Assembly (NCBI GenBank): GCA_018266175.1
Contig: JAFEAY010000027.1
Coordinates: 1 to 44,344 of the forward strand
DNA: 44,344 nucleotides
Source of the DNA: Candidatus Dependentiae bacterium
GTDB taxonomy: Bacteria > Babelota > Babeliae > Babelales > RVW-14
Direction: 5' to 3'
Each line of letters begins with the position of its first letter. Position 1 is the first letter of the stretch. The notes beneath the pieces are model-generated. The model was given only the letters and a program-made list of their open reading frames with translations, had not been told where the DNA came from and searched no databases. Shown here in pieces: positions 1 through 8,438 of this stretch. A program made the position numbers and the translations under genes.

Positions 1-125
1 CAACTGGATGACTATGGAGCCTGCCAGCGATGATGTTGTATTCTCTGACCAGGATGATAATGTCCGCAGGCTATACGGTAATCCCTACAGGGTATTCAAG
101 CTTAATATCGGCGGTAATTACGGTG
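1..125. repeat. Terminal direct repeat, left copy (circular-map overlap)
   Basis: Bases 1-125 are identical to 44220-44344. The reading frame of the large tail gene continues without a break across the joined ends: the ATG at 8 corresponds to 44227, in frame with the ATG at 43621. This is what an assembler overlap on a circular or circularly permuted genome looks like. It also fits a short true terminal redundancy, which the sequence cannot exclude. Confidence 0.9.
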
Positions 126-1276
126 TGCCTGAATGGATGCTGGATAAGATCAACCGCGCTTTCTGTACAGATACGTTTCTTATCAATGAAAAGCGTTATG
201 TCAAGAACGACGGCGCTAAATTCGATGTCACCAGGTACAACACTTTCCCGCTGCTTTTCTCTGAGATAGAGCTGAGGGAGTATTATAACGATGCTGCAGG
301 CGCTTTCTTCAATACGGCCCCGGTAACATTGTTTACCCGCCCGGGTACCTATCCTTACGTAAATACCGAATGGCGCATGCGCGATAAGAATGGTAACGAG
401 ATATTCGGCGGTGTGTTCGAGTACATAGATGCTTCTTATGATACGGGGTACCTCACCTATTTTAATAACGTTGTGGTACCGCAGCACGATCTTCAGGGGC
501 TATTCTCATGGGTGGATGATAACTTTACCTATACAAACGGTGAGGATGAATCCTTTATAGTGGTTACCAAAGCTTCGGTAAGCACAACTTATCTGGAGGC
601 AACGGTAAATATTACTGACACAACAGCCCCGTTTCAGTACACACAGGGCGGCACAGGCTTTCATATCCTGGTACCTGATTCAGATCATCTGCCTCCGGGC
701 ATCGTTACGGAGCCGGGTAACAATAGTTTGGGCAATCCGCTTACTGTTACGCAGCTCTATATTTATAACACCACAGGTAATAAGGTTTGGCGGCTATACA
801 CCTTCGGTAATTCTATGACCGTGCTGCAATTCCCGCAGCAATCTAATAAGGTTACCGCTATAGACCCCGCAACAAAGGTATCTTCAAAGCTTCGCAAATT
901 CGGCTGTTTCTTCCAGAACTTCGGCGCTGTATCGCTTGATCTTAGTTTTCTGGCCCCCGCCAAAGACGAGTTGCGGGAATTGGCCATAAACAGCAGCAAT
1001 ATTACCGGCATTACCGCAGGCTGGGCCTCAGCTTTAGTATCGGGTAGCTACAAGCCGTTCAAACTGCTTCGGTATGTCTATTTGAATTATAACAGCCTTA
1101 ACAATGCTGCCGAAGATGCTTTCTTTAATGAGTTTTACGGTAGCACCAACTATGCTTACAATGGTGGCTGGGGGCAAATCAATATGGTGGGTCAAAGCCC
1201 GGCAGCAGCTCCAACGGCAGCGTCTACCACTGCAAGAAATGCCTTGACCGCGCTGTTTTATTCCCTTACATGGTAG
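2..1276 (+). CDS. Large tail/baseplate protein, C-terminal part (continues from 43621 across the junction)
   Basis: This is the 3' part of a gene cut by the window ends. Joined to 43621-44219 it gives a 624-residue protein in one frame, ending with TAG at 1276. No enzymatic motif is visible. The C-terminal third has a short leucine-rich stretch (LRELAINSSNITGI, then LRYVYLNYNSL) resembling one or two LRR-like turns. Position after the tape measure and the 720-residue tail protein, and before the fibre genes, suggests a tail-tip or baseplate component. It has its own late promoter at 43571-43615. The ATG at 8 is internal and is not the real start. Function is inferred from context only. Confidence 0.7.
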   Translation, partial: NWMTMEPASDDVVFSDQDDNVRRLYGNPYRVFKLNIGGNYGVPEWMLDKINRAFCTDTFLINEKRYVKNDGAKFDVTRYNTFPLLFSEIELREYYNDAAGAFFNTAPVTLFTRPGTYPYVNTEWRMRDKNGNEIFGGVFEYIDASYDTGYLTYFNNVVVPQHDLQGLFSWVDDNFTYTNGEDESFIVVTKASVSTTYLEATVNITDTTAPFQYTQGGTGFHILVPDSDHLPPGIVTEPGNNSLGNPLTVTQLYIYNTTGNKVWRLYTFGNSMTVLQFPQQSNKVTAIDPATKVSSKLRKFGCFFQNFGAVSLDLSFLAPAKDELRELAINSSNITGITAGWASALVSGSYKPFKLLRYVYLNYNSLNNAAEDAFFNEFYGSTNYAYNGGWGQINMVGQSPAAAPTAASTTARNALTALFYSLTW

Positions 1277-1277
1277 T

Positions 1278-1322
1278 GCGTCTATAGCAATTTCACTAAG
1301 GTATAGCGCGCGGGTAATTTTG
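1278..1322 (+). promoter_or_regulatory. Late promoter copy 1 (before the 1327 tail-fibre operon)
   Basis: GCGTCTATAGCA at 1278-1289 is followed, 37 bp start to start, by the -7 box TAATTTTG at 1315-1322. The ATG at 1327 lies four bases after the box. One of five copies of the same arrangement in this genome (others at 26877, 29122, 43040 and 43571). Confidence 0.8.
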
Positions 1323-1326
1323 GTTC

Positions 1327-1665
1327 ATGTCCTGCGAAGAAATAGATCTGTATGGTGCCGCCACTAACCCTATAAGGGTAGGCTTCGGCGATACCTTGCC
1401 TCTTATTATGGACCTGGTAGATGCTAATGGAGATACGATCCTTACCAATACCGCTGTTTTAAAGCTCCATATCTATAAGTATAACGGTGTAGAGGTGACA
1501 AGCCTTGCCGGTACTGTGGATATGGTAGATGAAACCGTTACGTTCACCTTCACTACTCCCTTCTGGGCTAAGTTGTCTGCATCGCAGGATTATGATTATA
1601 AAATGATCCTTACGGACGGTGCACTGGTAAAAACTGTATTGGCTGCAAAATTCATCATCTGCTAA
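1327..1665 (+). CDS. Small baseplate-like protein of unknown function
   Basis: 112 residues, beta-rich by composition, no signal peptide or membrane segment. The pattern is a short charged start, then alternating hydrophobic strands (DTLPLIMDLVDANGD). It resembles small Ig-like or upper-baseplate domains, but I cannot assign a family. It is the first gene of the tail-fibre operon, directly under late promoter copy 1. Its last base is shared with the start of the next gene, so the two are probably translationally coupled and may form adjacent parts of the tail tip. Confidence 0.75.
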   Translation: MSCEEIDLYGAATNPIRVGFGDTLPLIMDLVDANGDTILTNTAVLKLHIYKYNGVEVTSLAGTVDMVDETVTFTFTTPFWAKLSASQDYDYKMILTDGALVKTVLAAKFIIC

Positions 1666-2003
1666 TGTGTAACTGCGACAATATAACACCAGGTGCGACT
1701 GCTAACCGGATCATCGTTAAAAGTGTGGACCGTTACAGCGTTACTGTGTATCGCGGTGGTAAGCCGGCAGCATGGAAGTGGGCTGATACTGTTGAGGTAC
1801 CTGTAAAAGTATCTGTTGTTACCAATGATCAGCTAAAGCACCAGATCGCACCGATCATATTCCTGGATGGTGCGCCAACCAAGTGGGCAAAGCTGGGTAT
1901 TGATCACGATCCGGTAGCCGGCACACTTGATTTTAGCAATTATACACTCGCTGACGATGGAGAGATCGCCGGCGATATAGACTTTATGTATTTAGACGTA
2001 TGA
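1665..2003 (+). CDS. Small baseplate-like protein of unknown function
   Basis: 112 residues, beginning MCNCDN and rich in predicted beta strands. Not recognised. The start overlaps the previous stop (TAATG), and its own stop overlaps the ATG at 2000. It therefore sits inside a tightly packed operon leading to two large fibre genes. Identical length to its upstream neighbour is notable, but the two proteins are not obviously similar in sequence. A tail-tip or fibre-attachment role is inferred only from position. Confidence 0.72.
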   Translation: MCNCDNITPGATANRIIVKSVDRYSVTVYRGGKPAAWKWADTVEVPVKVSVVTNDQLKHQIAPIIFLDGAPTKWAKLGIDHDPVAGTLDFSNYTLADDGEIAGDIDFMYLDV

Positions 2004-3439
2004 GACGAATAATATTTTTTATTGCAGTACTGCTTCATGTCTCCGCAACTGCTCAGGTAGGTACGGTAAAACCTTTAGGATCTACCAACCCGAAGGACAT
2101 AAACCGCGTACTTGGTAGTCTGCAGGTGGATAGCATCATTAAGCTATTGCGATACGCGAGTACTGATACCTGCAAAGTGTTGGGTGTGTCTCCTGATGGC
2201 AGCTTTGTACTTCGTGATAAATGCGTAGGCAGTGTAGCGGTGATAGATAGTAACACGTTCGTTACCATTACCCGTCTAAAGGACAGCCTCGCGGCCATAC
2301 GTGCATCCATCAGCGGTGCAGATAGCAATGTATATACTACTGTTACCAGGTTGCGGGATAGCATTACAGCACTTGAAAACAGGATACTGGCGAAGGGTTA
2401 TTTAACTACAGAGGTTGATGGCAGTGTAACCAATGAACTGCAAACACTTTCACTACCTGACAGCCAGCACATAGCCATTAGCAACGGGAATACGATATCT
2501 GTGCCCTGGCTATCATCCTATACGGAAATAGATCCTTTATATGAATCAGAGAAAAATCAATATGCCAAATATGCTGATACAGGGGTTAGAATAGCTACAG
2601 AGTATAAAAGAAAGCAGGATAGCCTGTTAGCGGCTACTAATGATGCATTGAAATTACCCTATTCAGACACTGCACAGCTTTTAAATAATTACAATAAAGC
2701 CTTAGAAAAGCTCGGGGCTGGTAGAAATGCTAAAATATATACTTGCATCCTACGCCCTTCTATTGACGGTTCTAACAATATCACATGGCGGTTTCTCGGA
2801 TGGAGCGATGACCATGATACCTTACATGCAGCAAGCATTACAGTGAACGGTACTTACCTACAGGTTAATTTTGATACTACCTGTAAAAGGGTGTTAGTGT
2901 GCATCGCCACCCCTGATGATGACATGGGCGCCGCCGGTGTAACAGTAGGTTGTAAGGGGAATCTCGATAACATACAAATTTATGGCTCTGCACCCCGTGG
3001 CGCGTGGGACGGATATTTTACCTGGACTGGTGGAACATTCACGCCCGAATATGCCATATCAGACATAATCTTTGATACGAGTGTATCACCAACCTATAGC
3101 TTTAAAATAACGAACCCTACGCCGATGAATCCAAATTACGGCAACGGACTTTCTTATACATCAAACTATTCAGGTCAAAACTATGCCAGATGGTCTGTAC
3201 AATACATGGGTAATCACGGTTACACCGTAAGCCGGTTAAACGATCATTATAATCCAACATTTACCGTACTGGACGCAGCGGGGAATAAAGTACCTAACAC
3301 AGCTTTTACAAGTACCGATTTGTTTATGATTAAAACCGGCATGGACAGACGGTTTTCTATGAGCTGGAATTTCAATGTAAACAACTTCATCACTTCAAAT
3401 TCTAATATCTGGCTTTTTGCCATGATGGTAACATACTAA
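2000..3439 (+). CDS. Fibre-like protein with an N-terminal signal peptide
   Basis: 479 residues. Residues 1-18 (MRRIIFFIAVLLHVSATA) form a classic Sec signal peptide with a likely cut at ATA/QVG. Residues about 80-130 hold two related helical, potentially coiled-coil segments (TITRLKDSLAA and TVTRLRDSITALENRI), separated by a Ser/Asp-rich linker. This is typical of trimeric fibre shafts. The C-terminal half is aromatic and Gly/Asn-rich, as in receptor-binding heads. An export signal on a virion-type protein is unusual (see findings). It overlaps the previous gene by four bases. Confidence 0.72.
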   Translation: MRRIIFFIAVLLHVSATAQVGTVKPLGSTNPKDINRVLGSLQVDSIIKLLRYASTDTCKVLGVSPDGSFVLRDKCVGSVAVIDSNTFVTITRLKDSLAAIRASISGADSNVYTTVTRLRDSITALENRILAKGYLTTEVDGSVTNELQTLSLPDSQHIAISNGNTISVPWLSSYTEIDPLYESEKNQYAKYADTGVRIATEYKRKQDSLLAATNDALKLPYSDTAQLLNNYNKALEKLGAGRNAKIYTCILRPSIDGSNNITWRFLGWSDDHDTLHAASITVNGTYLQVNFDTTCKRVLVCIATPDDDMGAAGVTVGCKGNLDNIQIYGSAPRGAWDGYFTWTGGTFTPEYAISDIIFDTSVSPTYSFKITNPTPMNPNYGNGLSYTSNYSGQNYARWSVQYMGNHGYTVSRLNDHYNPTFTVLDAAGNKVPNTAFTSTDLFMIKTGMDRRFSMSWNFNVNNFITSNSNIWLFAMMVTY

Positions 3440-3441
3440 GC

Positions 3442-5685
3442 ATGAAAAGGATTTTAGCTATACTATTGGTTTTATGGAGCATCCAGGTAGATGCACAACC
3501 GTGGTTTTGGGGTGATGTAGTGAATTACTTTAAGACTTCAGGCAAAAAGATATATGATATCAATACCAGTGGCGATACAGTTAGAATATTTGATCCTGCC
3601 ACAGGCAAATTAATTATACGTAGCAAATCAGGCTCCGGGGGTTTGCAGATAGACCAGGAAGGTAATGTTACGAACATTCTTACGCAAACATCTTATGGTA
3701 ACGGTAATAGCAGAAATGCCGTATTGCTTCAAAGGCAATCGAGGGGAACTATTAATAACCCTAACGCGGCAACCGTAAGCGGCGATTTGATCGGGGCCTG
3801 GCAAACGCAGGGCAATACCGGTAGTGCATTTCTAAACAGCAATTACCTCTTTATACAAGCTGCTGAAGACTGGAAAGATACCGGTAAACATGCCGGGGCA
3901 AATGTGCGATGGCAGATATATGGCACTTCAAATAATGGAGCCGGCGGTAATGATACTTCTTTAAAAGATAGGCAGCAGTATAGTTCAGCTACCAATACAT
4001 GGGCCTTTATACCCATAGGTGCTTCTTATAATTATAACGGTGGTCTTGGTATAGGTCGACCAGGAAATCTAATTTCAGGAAGGCTTGATATAGGTATAGG
4101 ATTGCCTACAGAAACGGGGGTTACTATAAGAGGTGCAGCAAGTCAAACGGCAAACCTATGGCAGCTGCTCAATAGTGTTGGTAGTACATTAGCGTCTGCA
4201 GATGCGAATGGGAATATAGATGCCCCTAATCTTATAGATAGCGTAACAGTTCGCAATGACAGTTTATTTGAATGGAAGAACGGGGTTAAAACATTTCGTT
4301 ACCTGCATACAGCAGGGGCAGGAGGTGGTATTACATCGCTTAATAGTCTGACAGGCTCGACACAAATATTTGCTACCGGGACAAGCGGATCTGATTTTAA
4401 TATCAGCTCATCAAGCACTACACACACCTTTAATATCCCTACTGCTTCAGGAACAAACAGGGGTGCTTTATCCCCTACTGACTGGACAACATTTAATAAT
4501 AAGCAAGCTGCATTAGGATTTACCCCTGAAAACACAGCGAATAAGGCTACGTCATTTAGCACCATCAATAATACTTTGTTCCCTACGGTTCAGGCCTGTA
4601 GTACTTATGTTGCAAACGCCATATCTGCTTTATCTTCTGTATATGCTCCCATCACACATACCCACGCATGGACTGATATAACCAGTACACCCACAACAAT
4701 AGCAGGATATGGGATTACTGACTATAACAGTTTATGGGATACAAGATTTGCCACTAAACACAGGATTGACAGCGCAAACTATGCCGATACTGCTAAATAC
4801 GCTTCTACCTCGGGTAATGCTATTAACCTGAATGGTCATGCAGATACCTATTTTACGCCTGCTAACGGTACGATTACAGGGGCAACAAAGACAAAAATAA
4901 CCTACGATAGCAAAGGGCTTGTAACGGCTGGTGCGGATGCTACAACAGCAGATATAGCAGCATCTACCAATAAAAACTATGTAACCGATGCGCAATTAGT
5001 AGTTATCGGTAATACTTCAGGCACTAATACAGGTGACCAAACGAGTGTAACGGGCAACGCAGGTACGGCTACTACTTTACAGACAGCACGGAACATTTAT
5101 GGTAATAGTTTTAATGGTTCGGCTGATGTTACAGGTATTATATCATCTACCTATGGTGGTACAGGTAATGGGTTTTTCACAGTATCGGGGCCAGCCACAA
5201 GCGCAAAAACATTTACATTCCCTAATGCTAATGCCACTATAGCCCGTACTGATGCAGGGCAGACTTTTACAGGTGTGCAAACATTCAGTTCATCGCCTGT
5301 TGTTAGCTCCTTTACTAACACGGGTACTCACTCTTTACCAACGGTTACGGGTACTATTGTTGAGTATGTAGAGGGCAATACCACATCTGCATCTACCATC
5401 ACACCAACTGGTGATGCCAGGCAGAACTATTACGATGTAACTGCTTTGGCAACAGCCCCCACATTCGCAGCGCCAAGCGGTACGCCTGCTAACCACAACT
5501 TACTAACCATACGCATAAAAGATAACGGTACAGCAAGAGCGTTAACGTGGAATGCAATATACAGGGCGGGTACTACGGTATCACTCCCTACCACCACCAC
5601 GATAAGCAAGACCATGCACGTACAATTTGAATATAATAGCGCAGATACTAAATGGGATCTGGTAGGCGTAGTAGATGGATTTTAA
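3442..5685 (+). CDS. Tail fibre protein with an N-terminal signal peptide
   Basis: 747 residues. Residues 1-18 (MKRILAILLVLWSIQVDA) look like a Sec signal peptide. The body carries motifs frequent in long tail fibres: TNTGDQTSVTGNAGTATTL, then LQTARNIYGNSFNGSADVTG, then YGGTGNGFFTVSG, and repeated short beta-strand units rich in Thr/Ser/Asn/Gly. The C-terminus (MHVQFEYNSADTKWDLVGV) resembles the end of many fibre proteins. It probably makes the main host-contact fibre. It starts three bases after the preceding fibre gene and is followed immediately by a methyltransferase gene. Confidence 0.8.
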   Translation: MKRILAILLVLWSIQVDAQPWFWGDVVNYFKTSGKKIYDINTSGDTVRIFDPATGKLIIRSKSGSGGLQIDQEGNVTNILTQTSYGNGNSRNAVLLQRQSRGTINNPNAATVSGDLIGAWQTQGNTGSAFLNSNYLFIQAAEDWKDTGKHAGANVRWQIYGTSNNGAGGNDTSLKDRQQYSSATNTWAFIPIGASYNYNGGLGIGRPGNLISGRLDIGIGLPTETGVTIRGAASQTANLWQLLNSVGSTLASADANGNIDAPNLIDSVTVRNDSLFEWKNGVKTFRYLHTAGAGGGITSLNSLTGSTQIFATGTSGSDFNISSSSTTHTFNIPTASGTNRGALSPTDWTTFNNKQAALGFTPENTANKATSFSTINNTLFPTVQACSTYVANAISALSSVYAPITHTHAWTDITSTPTTIAGYGITDYNSLWDTRFATKHRIDSANYADTAKYASTSGNAINLNGHADTYFTPANGTITGATKTKITYDSKGLVTAGADATTADIAASTNKNYVTDAQLVVIGNTSGTNTGDQTSVTGNAGTATTLQTARNIYGNSFNGSADVTGIISSTYGGTGNGFFTVSGPATSAKTFTFPNANATIARTDAGQTFTGVQTFSSSPVVSSFTNTGTHSLPTVTGTIVEYVEGNTTSASTITPTGDARQNYYDVTALATAPTFAAPSGTPANHNLLTIRIKDNGTARALTWNAIYRAGTTVSLPTTTTISKTMHVQFEYNSADTKWDLVGVVDGF

Positions 5686-5687
5686 AT

Positions 5688-6461
5688 ATGGTTGAACTCA
5701 ATAAAATATATAATGAAGACTGCTTAGAGGGTATGAAGCTAATACCTGATAAGAGTATTGATATGATATTGTGCGATCTTCCCTATGGCACAACACAATG
5801 TACATGGGATTCCGTGATACCATTCGATAAACTTTGGGCGCAATACGAGCGAATAATAAAGGATAATGGGGCTATTGTTTTAACAGGCTCACAGCCTTTT
5901 ACAACTGACTTAATAAACAGTAATAGAAAACTTTTTAGGTATGAAATTATATGGGAGAAGACCCAAAAGCTTGGGTTCTATGACGCCAACAGGAGACCAT
6001 TGAAAGGGCATGAAAATATTCTGATTTTTTATAAAAAACAACCTATTTATAACCCTCAAAAATACAATGTAACTGAAAAGTCGAGGGTGAGGAAGCAAAC
6101 AGGATCCCGTTATGTAGGTTATGGGGATAGTAATATAGGAGAATATATTTATGACGGGACGAGATATCCTCACAGCGTTATTAAAATAAGTAATTGGAAT
6201 GGAGCGTTATTTGGAGATAATAGCAAAGCAACAAAACATCCTACCCAAAAGCCTGTGCTTCTCTTTGAGTGGCTTATTAAAACATATACCAACGAAGGAA
6301 TGGTAATACTTGATAATTGCATGGGTAGCGGTACAACAGCAATAGCTTGTATCAATACAGGACGTAATTATATAGGGTTTGAAAATGATGCTAACTATTA
6401 TCATATGGCAATTGACAGAGTACAAAAGCATTTAATAGAAAAGACTGCAGGTATATCATAA
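5688..6461 (+). CDS. DNA adenine/cytosine-N4 methyltransferase (beta class)
   Basis: 257 residues from the ATG at 5688, two bases after the fibre stop. An upstream in-frame start at 5652 would overlap the fibre gene and is unlikely. Catalytic motif IV is seen early as DLPYG (residues 30-34). The SAM-binding motif appears late (LDNCMGSGTTAIA), followed by NYIGFE. This order defines the beta-class N6-adenine/N4-cytosine DNA methyltransferases. A target-recognition region lies between the motifs. No restriction partner is nearby, so it is an orphan enzyme, probably modifying phage DNA late in infection. Its position between fibre genes is odd. Confidence 0.9.
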   Translation: MVELNKIYNEDCLEGMKLIPDKSIDMILCDLPYGTTQCTWDSVIPFDKLWAQYERIIKDNGAIVLTGSQPFTTDLINSNRKLFRYEIIWEKTQKLGFYDANRRPLKGHENILIFYKKQPIYNPQKYNVTEKSRVRKQTGSRYVGYGDSNIGEYIYDGTRYPHSVIKISNWNGALFGDNSKATKHPTQKPVLLFEWLIKTYTNEGMVILDNCMGSGTTAIACINTGRNYIGFENDANYYHMAIDRVQKHLIEKTAGIS

Positions 6462-6467
6462 TTTAAA

Positions 6468-7202
6468 ATGAAAAGACTATTAACCATATTACTGTTTTTA
6501 CCTCTGTTGGCAACAGGGCAGTACTACATGGGGCAGAAAGCTGCAGGTGGTGGTGGCGGGTTGCCAACTACAAACCTGTGGGGTGACTATAATGCAGCAT
6601 TAGGTGTAACGCAATCTGCAAATAGGGTAAGTTCATGGGCAAACCAAAGCGCTGGTGCAGGTTCAGCGGCGGTGCAGGCAACAGGTGGGGCTCAACCTTT
6701 GTGGGATGGCACCAGTAAAATCACCTTTACCGGTAGCAGAGCTGATAAAATGGTCATTACCGGGGCGCTAACTACCGAATACACCATATATGCAGTAGTA
6801 GCAAATACCATTACAACAAATGGTGACGGCGCGTTTCAGATTGGGGACGATAACGGTAGCGGAACAAATCTATACGCTTTCGTGACTCGATCTTCTGGAG
6901 TAAATAATTGGAAAGTATTTACCAGTACAGGCTCTATTACTAATACTACATCATTGACTAACGGTACTCACTATATGCTAAAAGTAAAGGTTAATGGCGC
7001 ATCACCAAACTCTTATGCTACAGTGAATAGTGCTGTTACTACTGGCAGCCTGGGCACGACTTCTACAGCAACCAATCTTACTATAGGGTATTTGGGTACT
7101 AACTCTTCATCCTTTGTTTTAGAGCGATTGATAATATACCGTGGTGCACACAATGAATCATCTGTAGCATCTTATTTAACATCAATATACGGAGTACCAT
7201 AA
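6468..7202 (+). CDS. Secreted or virion LamG-like (concanavalin-A fold) protein
   Basis: 244 residues. Residues 1-17 (MKRLLTILLFLPLLATG) look like a signal peptide, followed by a glycine run (AAGGGGGLPT). The rest reads as a jelly-roll/LamG-type domain: DYNAALGVTQSANRVSSWAN, then DKMVITGALTTEYTIYAVV, ending VLERLIIYRGAHNESSVASY, as seen in phage proteins that bind sugars. It is probably a surface-glycan-binding accessory of the fibre cluster. Its stop overlaps the ATG of the first lysis-region gene. The family call is by eye. Confidence 0.65.
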   Translation: MKRLLTILLFLPLLATGQYYMGQKAAGGGGGLPTTNLWGDYNAALGVTQSANRVSSWANQSAGAGSAAVQATGGAQPLWDGTSKITFTGSRADKMVITGALTTEYTIYAVVANTITTNGDGAFQIGDDNGSGTNLYAFVTRSSGVNNWKVFTSTGSITNTTSLTNGTHYMLKVKVNGASPNSYATVNSAVTTGSLGTTSTATNLTIGYLGTNSSSFVLERLIIYRGAHNESSVASYLTSIYGVP

Positions 7203-7459
7203 TGACTGACTTAGAAAAAAAAGAGATAAGAGGCGTAACGCTTAAGCTGGTATGGACTATTGTTATATCTGCAGGTAGCTGCATTATGGTGGGTGTTGGT
7301 CTTTATAACAACATCATCAGCGAGATAAGAGATAATAAGAGTGATTACAAGCTGACAAACCAGCATGTCGATTTCCTGGAAAAACGAGTAACCAAAGCGG
7401 AGAATGATATTGAGATACTGAAGTACAAAACAAATCCACCAATACAAACTATTAAATAA
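7202..7459 (+). CDS. Small membrane protein with coiled coil (haemolysin XhlA-like)
   Basis: 85 residues, starting in a TAATG overlap with the gene before. One transmembrane helix at about 15-37 (LVWTIVISAGSCIMVGVGLY) is followed by a charged, heptad-like helix (VDFLEKRVTKAENDIEIL). This topology is shared with XhlA-type proteins that work with phage holins. The location before a holin-like protein, a spanin-like protein and the endolysin supports a lysis role. Confidence 0.6.
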   Translation: MTDLEKKEIRGVTLKLVWTIVISAGSCIMVGVGLYNNIISEIRDNKSDYKLTNQHVDFLEKRVTKAENDIEILKYKTNPPIQTIK

Positions 7460-7465
7460 TAATTT

Positions 7466-7819
7466 ATGAACACAGTAACATTTATTAACGATGGTATTAT
7501 CCCTTTGCTAACAAAACACATTGATTGGGTTTCTGTATTGTTAGTGCTTTGTAGCGGCTTTTTTGTCAAAAGATATACACCCGGTACATCTATTATCCCT
7601 ATAGGTAAAAAAGTAATCAGTATAGCGAGTGCAGGTAAGACGCTTATAATAGGCAGCTTATTCATTACACTGTACATCATAGTTATGTGGATGGGCGGCG
7701 AGTTGCACAGAGAAGATTATACAAAATACCTGATAAGCTATTGTGTAGCCACCAGTTTATATGAGATCATAGTAAAACCTTTTATGAAGGTGTTAGGGTT
7801 AAACAAAAAAGATGAATAG
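7466..7819 (+). CDS. Holin-like membrane protein
   Basis: 117 residues with hydrophobic segments at about 21-36 (WVSVLLVLCSGFFVKR), about 58-77 (LIIGSLFITLYIIVMWMGG) and a weaker third near 83-98. The tail is short and basic. Small size, two to three membrane spans and a place just upstream of the spanin-like and endolysin genes make a holin the best guess. No family motif was recognised. Its end overlaps the next gene by eight bases. Confidence 0.55.
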   Translation: MNTVTFINDGIIPLLTKHIDWVSVLLVLCSGFFVKRYTPGTSIIPIGKKVISIASAGKTLIIGSLFITLYIIVMWMGGELHREDYTKYLISYCVATSLYEIIVKPFMKVLGLNKKDE

Positions 7820-8438
7820 TATGAATAATAATAAAGGGGTTAAATCTCCCACATTTTTAGCTACTGCCTACGCCAGCATGGTGTTTCTTTTATATCTGCT
7901 GATGTATTTGATATTCAGTAGCTGCAACACCTCCAAACGGGCTGAAAGGCTCATAGATAAAGGGGCTCGTATTTCACCCATTACAATAGCGAAGGAGTGC
8001 GCAGCGAGATTCCCCACAAAAGATAGCATACATGAAAGTGTAGTCTATAAGCAGGGGCAGACCATCACTAAAAAAGAAACCGAGTATGTAACTATCAATT
8101 GCGATAGCATGGTGAATTTGGCAAAATCTGACAAGTCAGTAAATACCAAATATGTAAAGACACCATGCCCACCATGCGATAGCCTGCGCATTGATACTTT
8201 AGAAAAGTTGCTTTTTGTAGGCAAGGAGCTTACAGCGAATTTAGAAGTAGCCAAAGCCGAGTATAAGGAGTTGGAAGCGAAGTACAACAAATCTCAGGAA
8301 GATTCCATTGGCTTTCTGAAAGAAAAGAATAAATGGATGCAAGCTGCTTTATGGACTTGGGCCATTGTCGGTATCTATCTGCTTGTTAGATTCTTATGGG
8401 CTCGTTTCGGAGGCAAATTTATTGACTGGGTAAAATGA
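7812..8438 (+). CDS. Spanin-like membrane/periplasmic protein
   Basis: 208 residues. An N-terminal hydrophobic stretch (ASMVFLLYLLMYLIFSSC, about 15-35) ends at a Cys that could be a lipobox. A central charged helical region (about 130-160) follows, then a second transmembrane helix near the C-terminus (about 175-195). Coiled-coil proteins spanning the periplasm next to an endolysin are typical of spanins, although the two-anchor layout differs from lambda Rz/Rz1. The start at 7812 overlaps the upstream stop; an ATG nine bases later is also possible. Confidence 0.5.
   Translation: MNSMNNNKGVKSPTFLATAYASMVFLLYLLMYLIFSSCNTSKRAERLIDKGARISPITIAKECAARFPTKDSIHESVVYKQGQTITKKETEYVTINCDSMVNLAKSDKSVNTKYVKTPCPPCDSLRIDTLEKLLFVGKELTANLEVAKAEYKELEAKYNKSQEDSIGFLKEKNKWMQAALWTWAIVGIYLLVRFLWARFGGKFIDWVK

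Noticed and set aside
1-125. Terminal direct repeat as a true physical genome end
   Set aside because: It cuts a coding gene in mid-frame, which is not where packaging ends are expected, and 125 bases is a plausible assembler overlap. Kept as a circular-map overlap, with the alternative noted.
71-487. Long antisense frames over tail, helicase and capsid genes
   Set aside because: They lie wholly inside well-supported genes, have unlikely composition and no promoter; treated as shadows.
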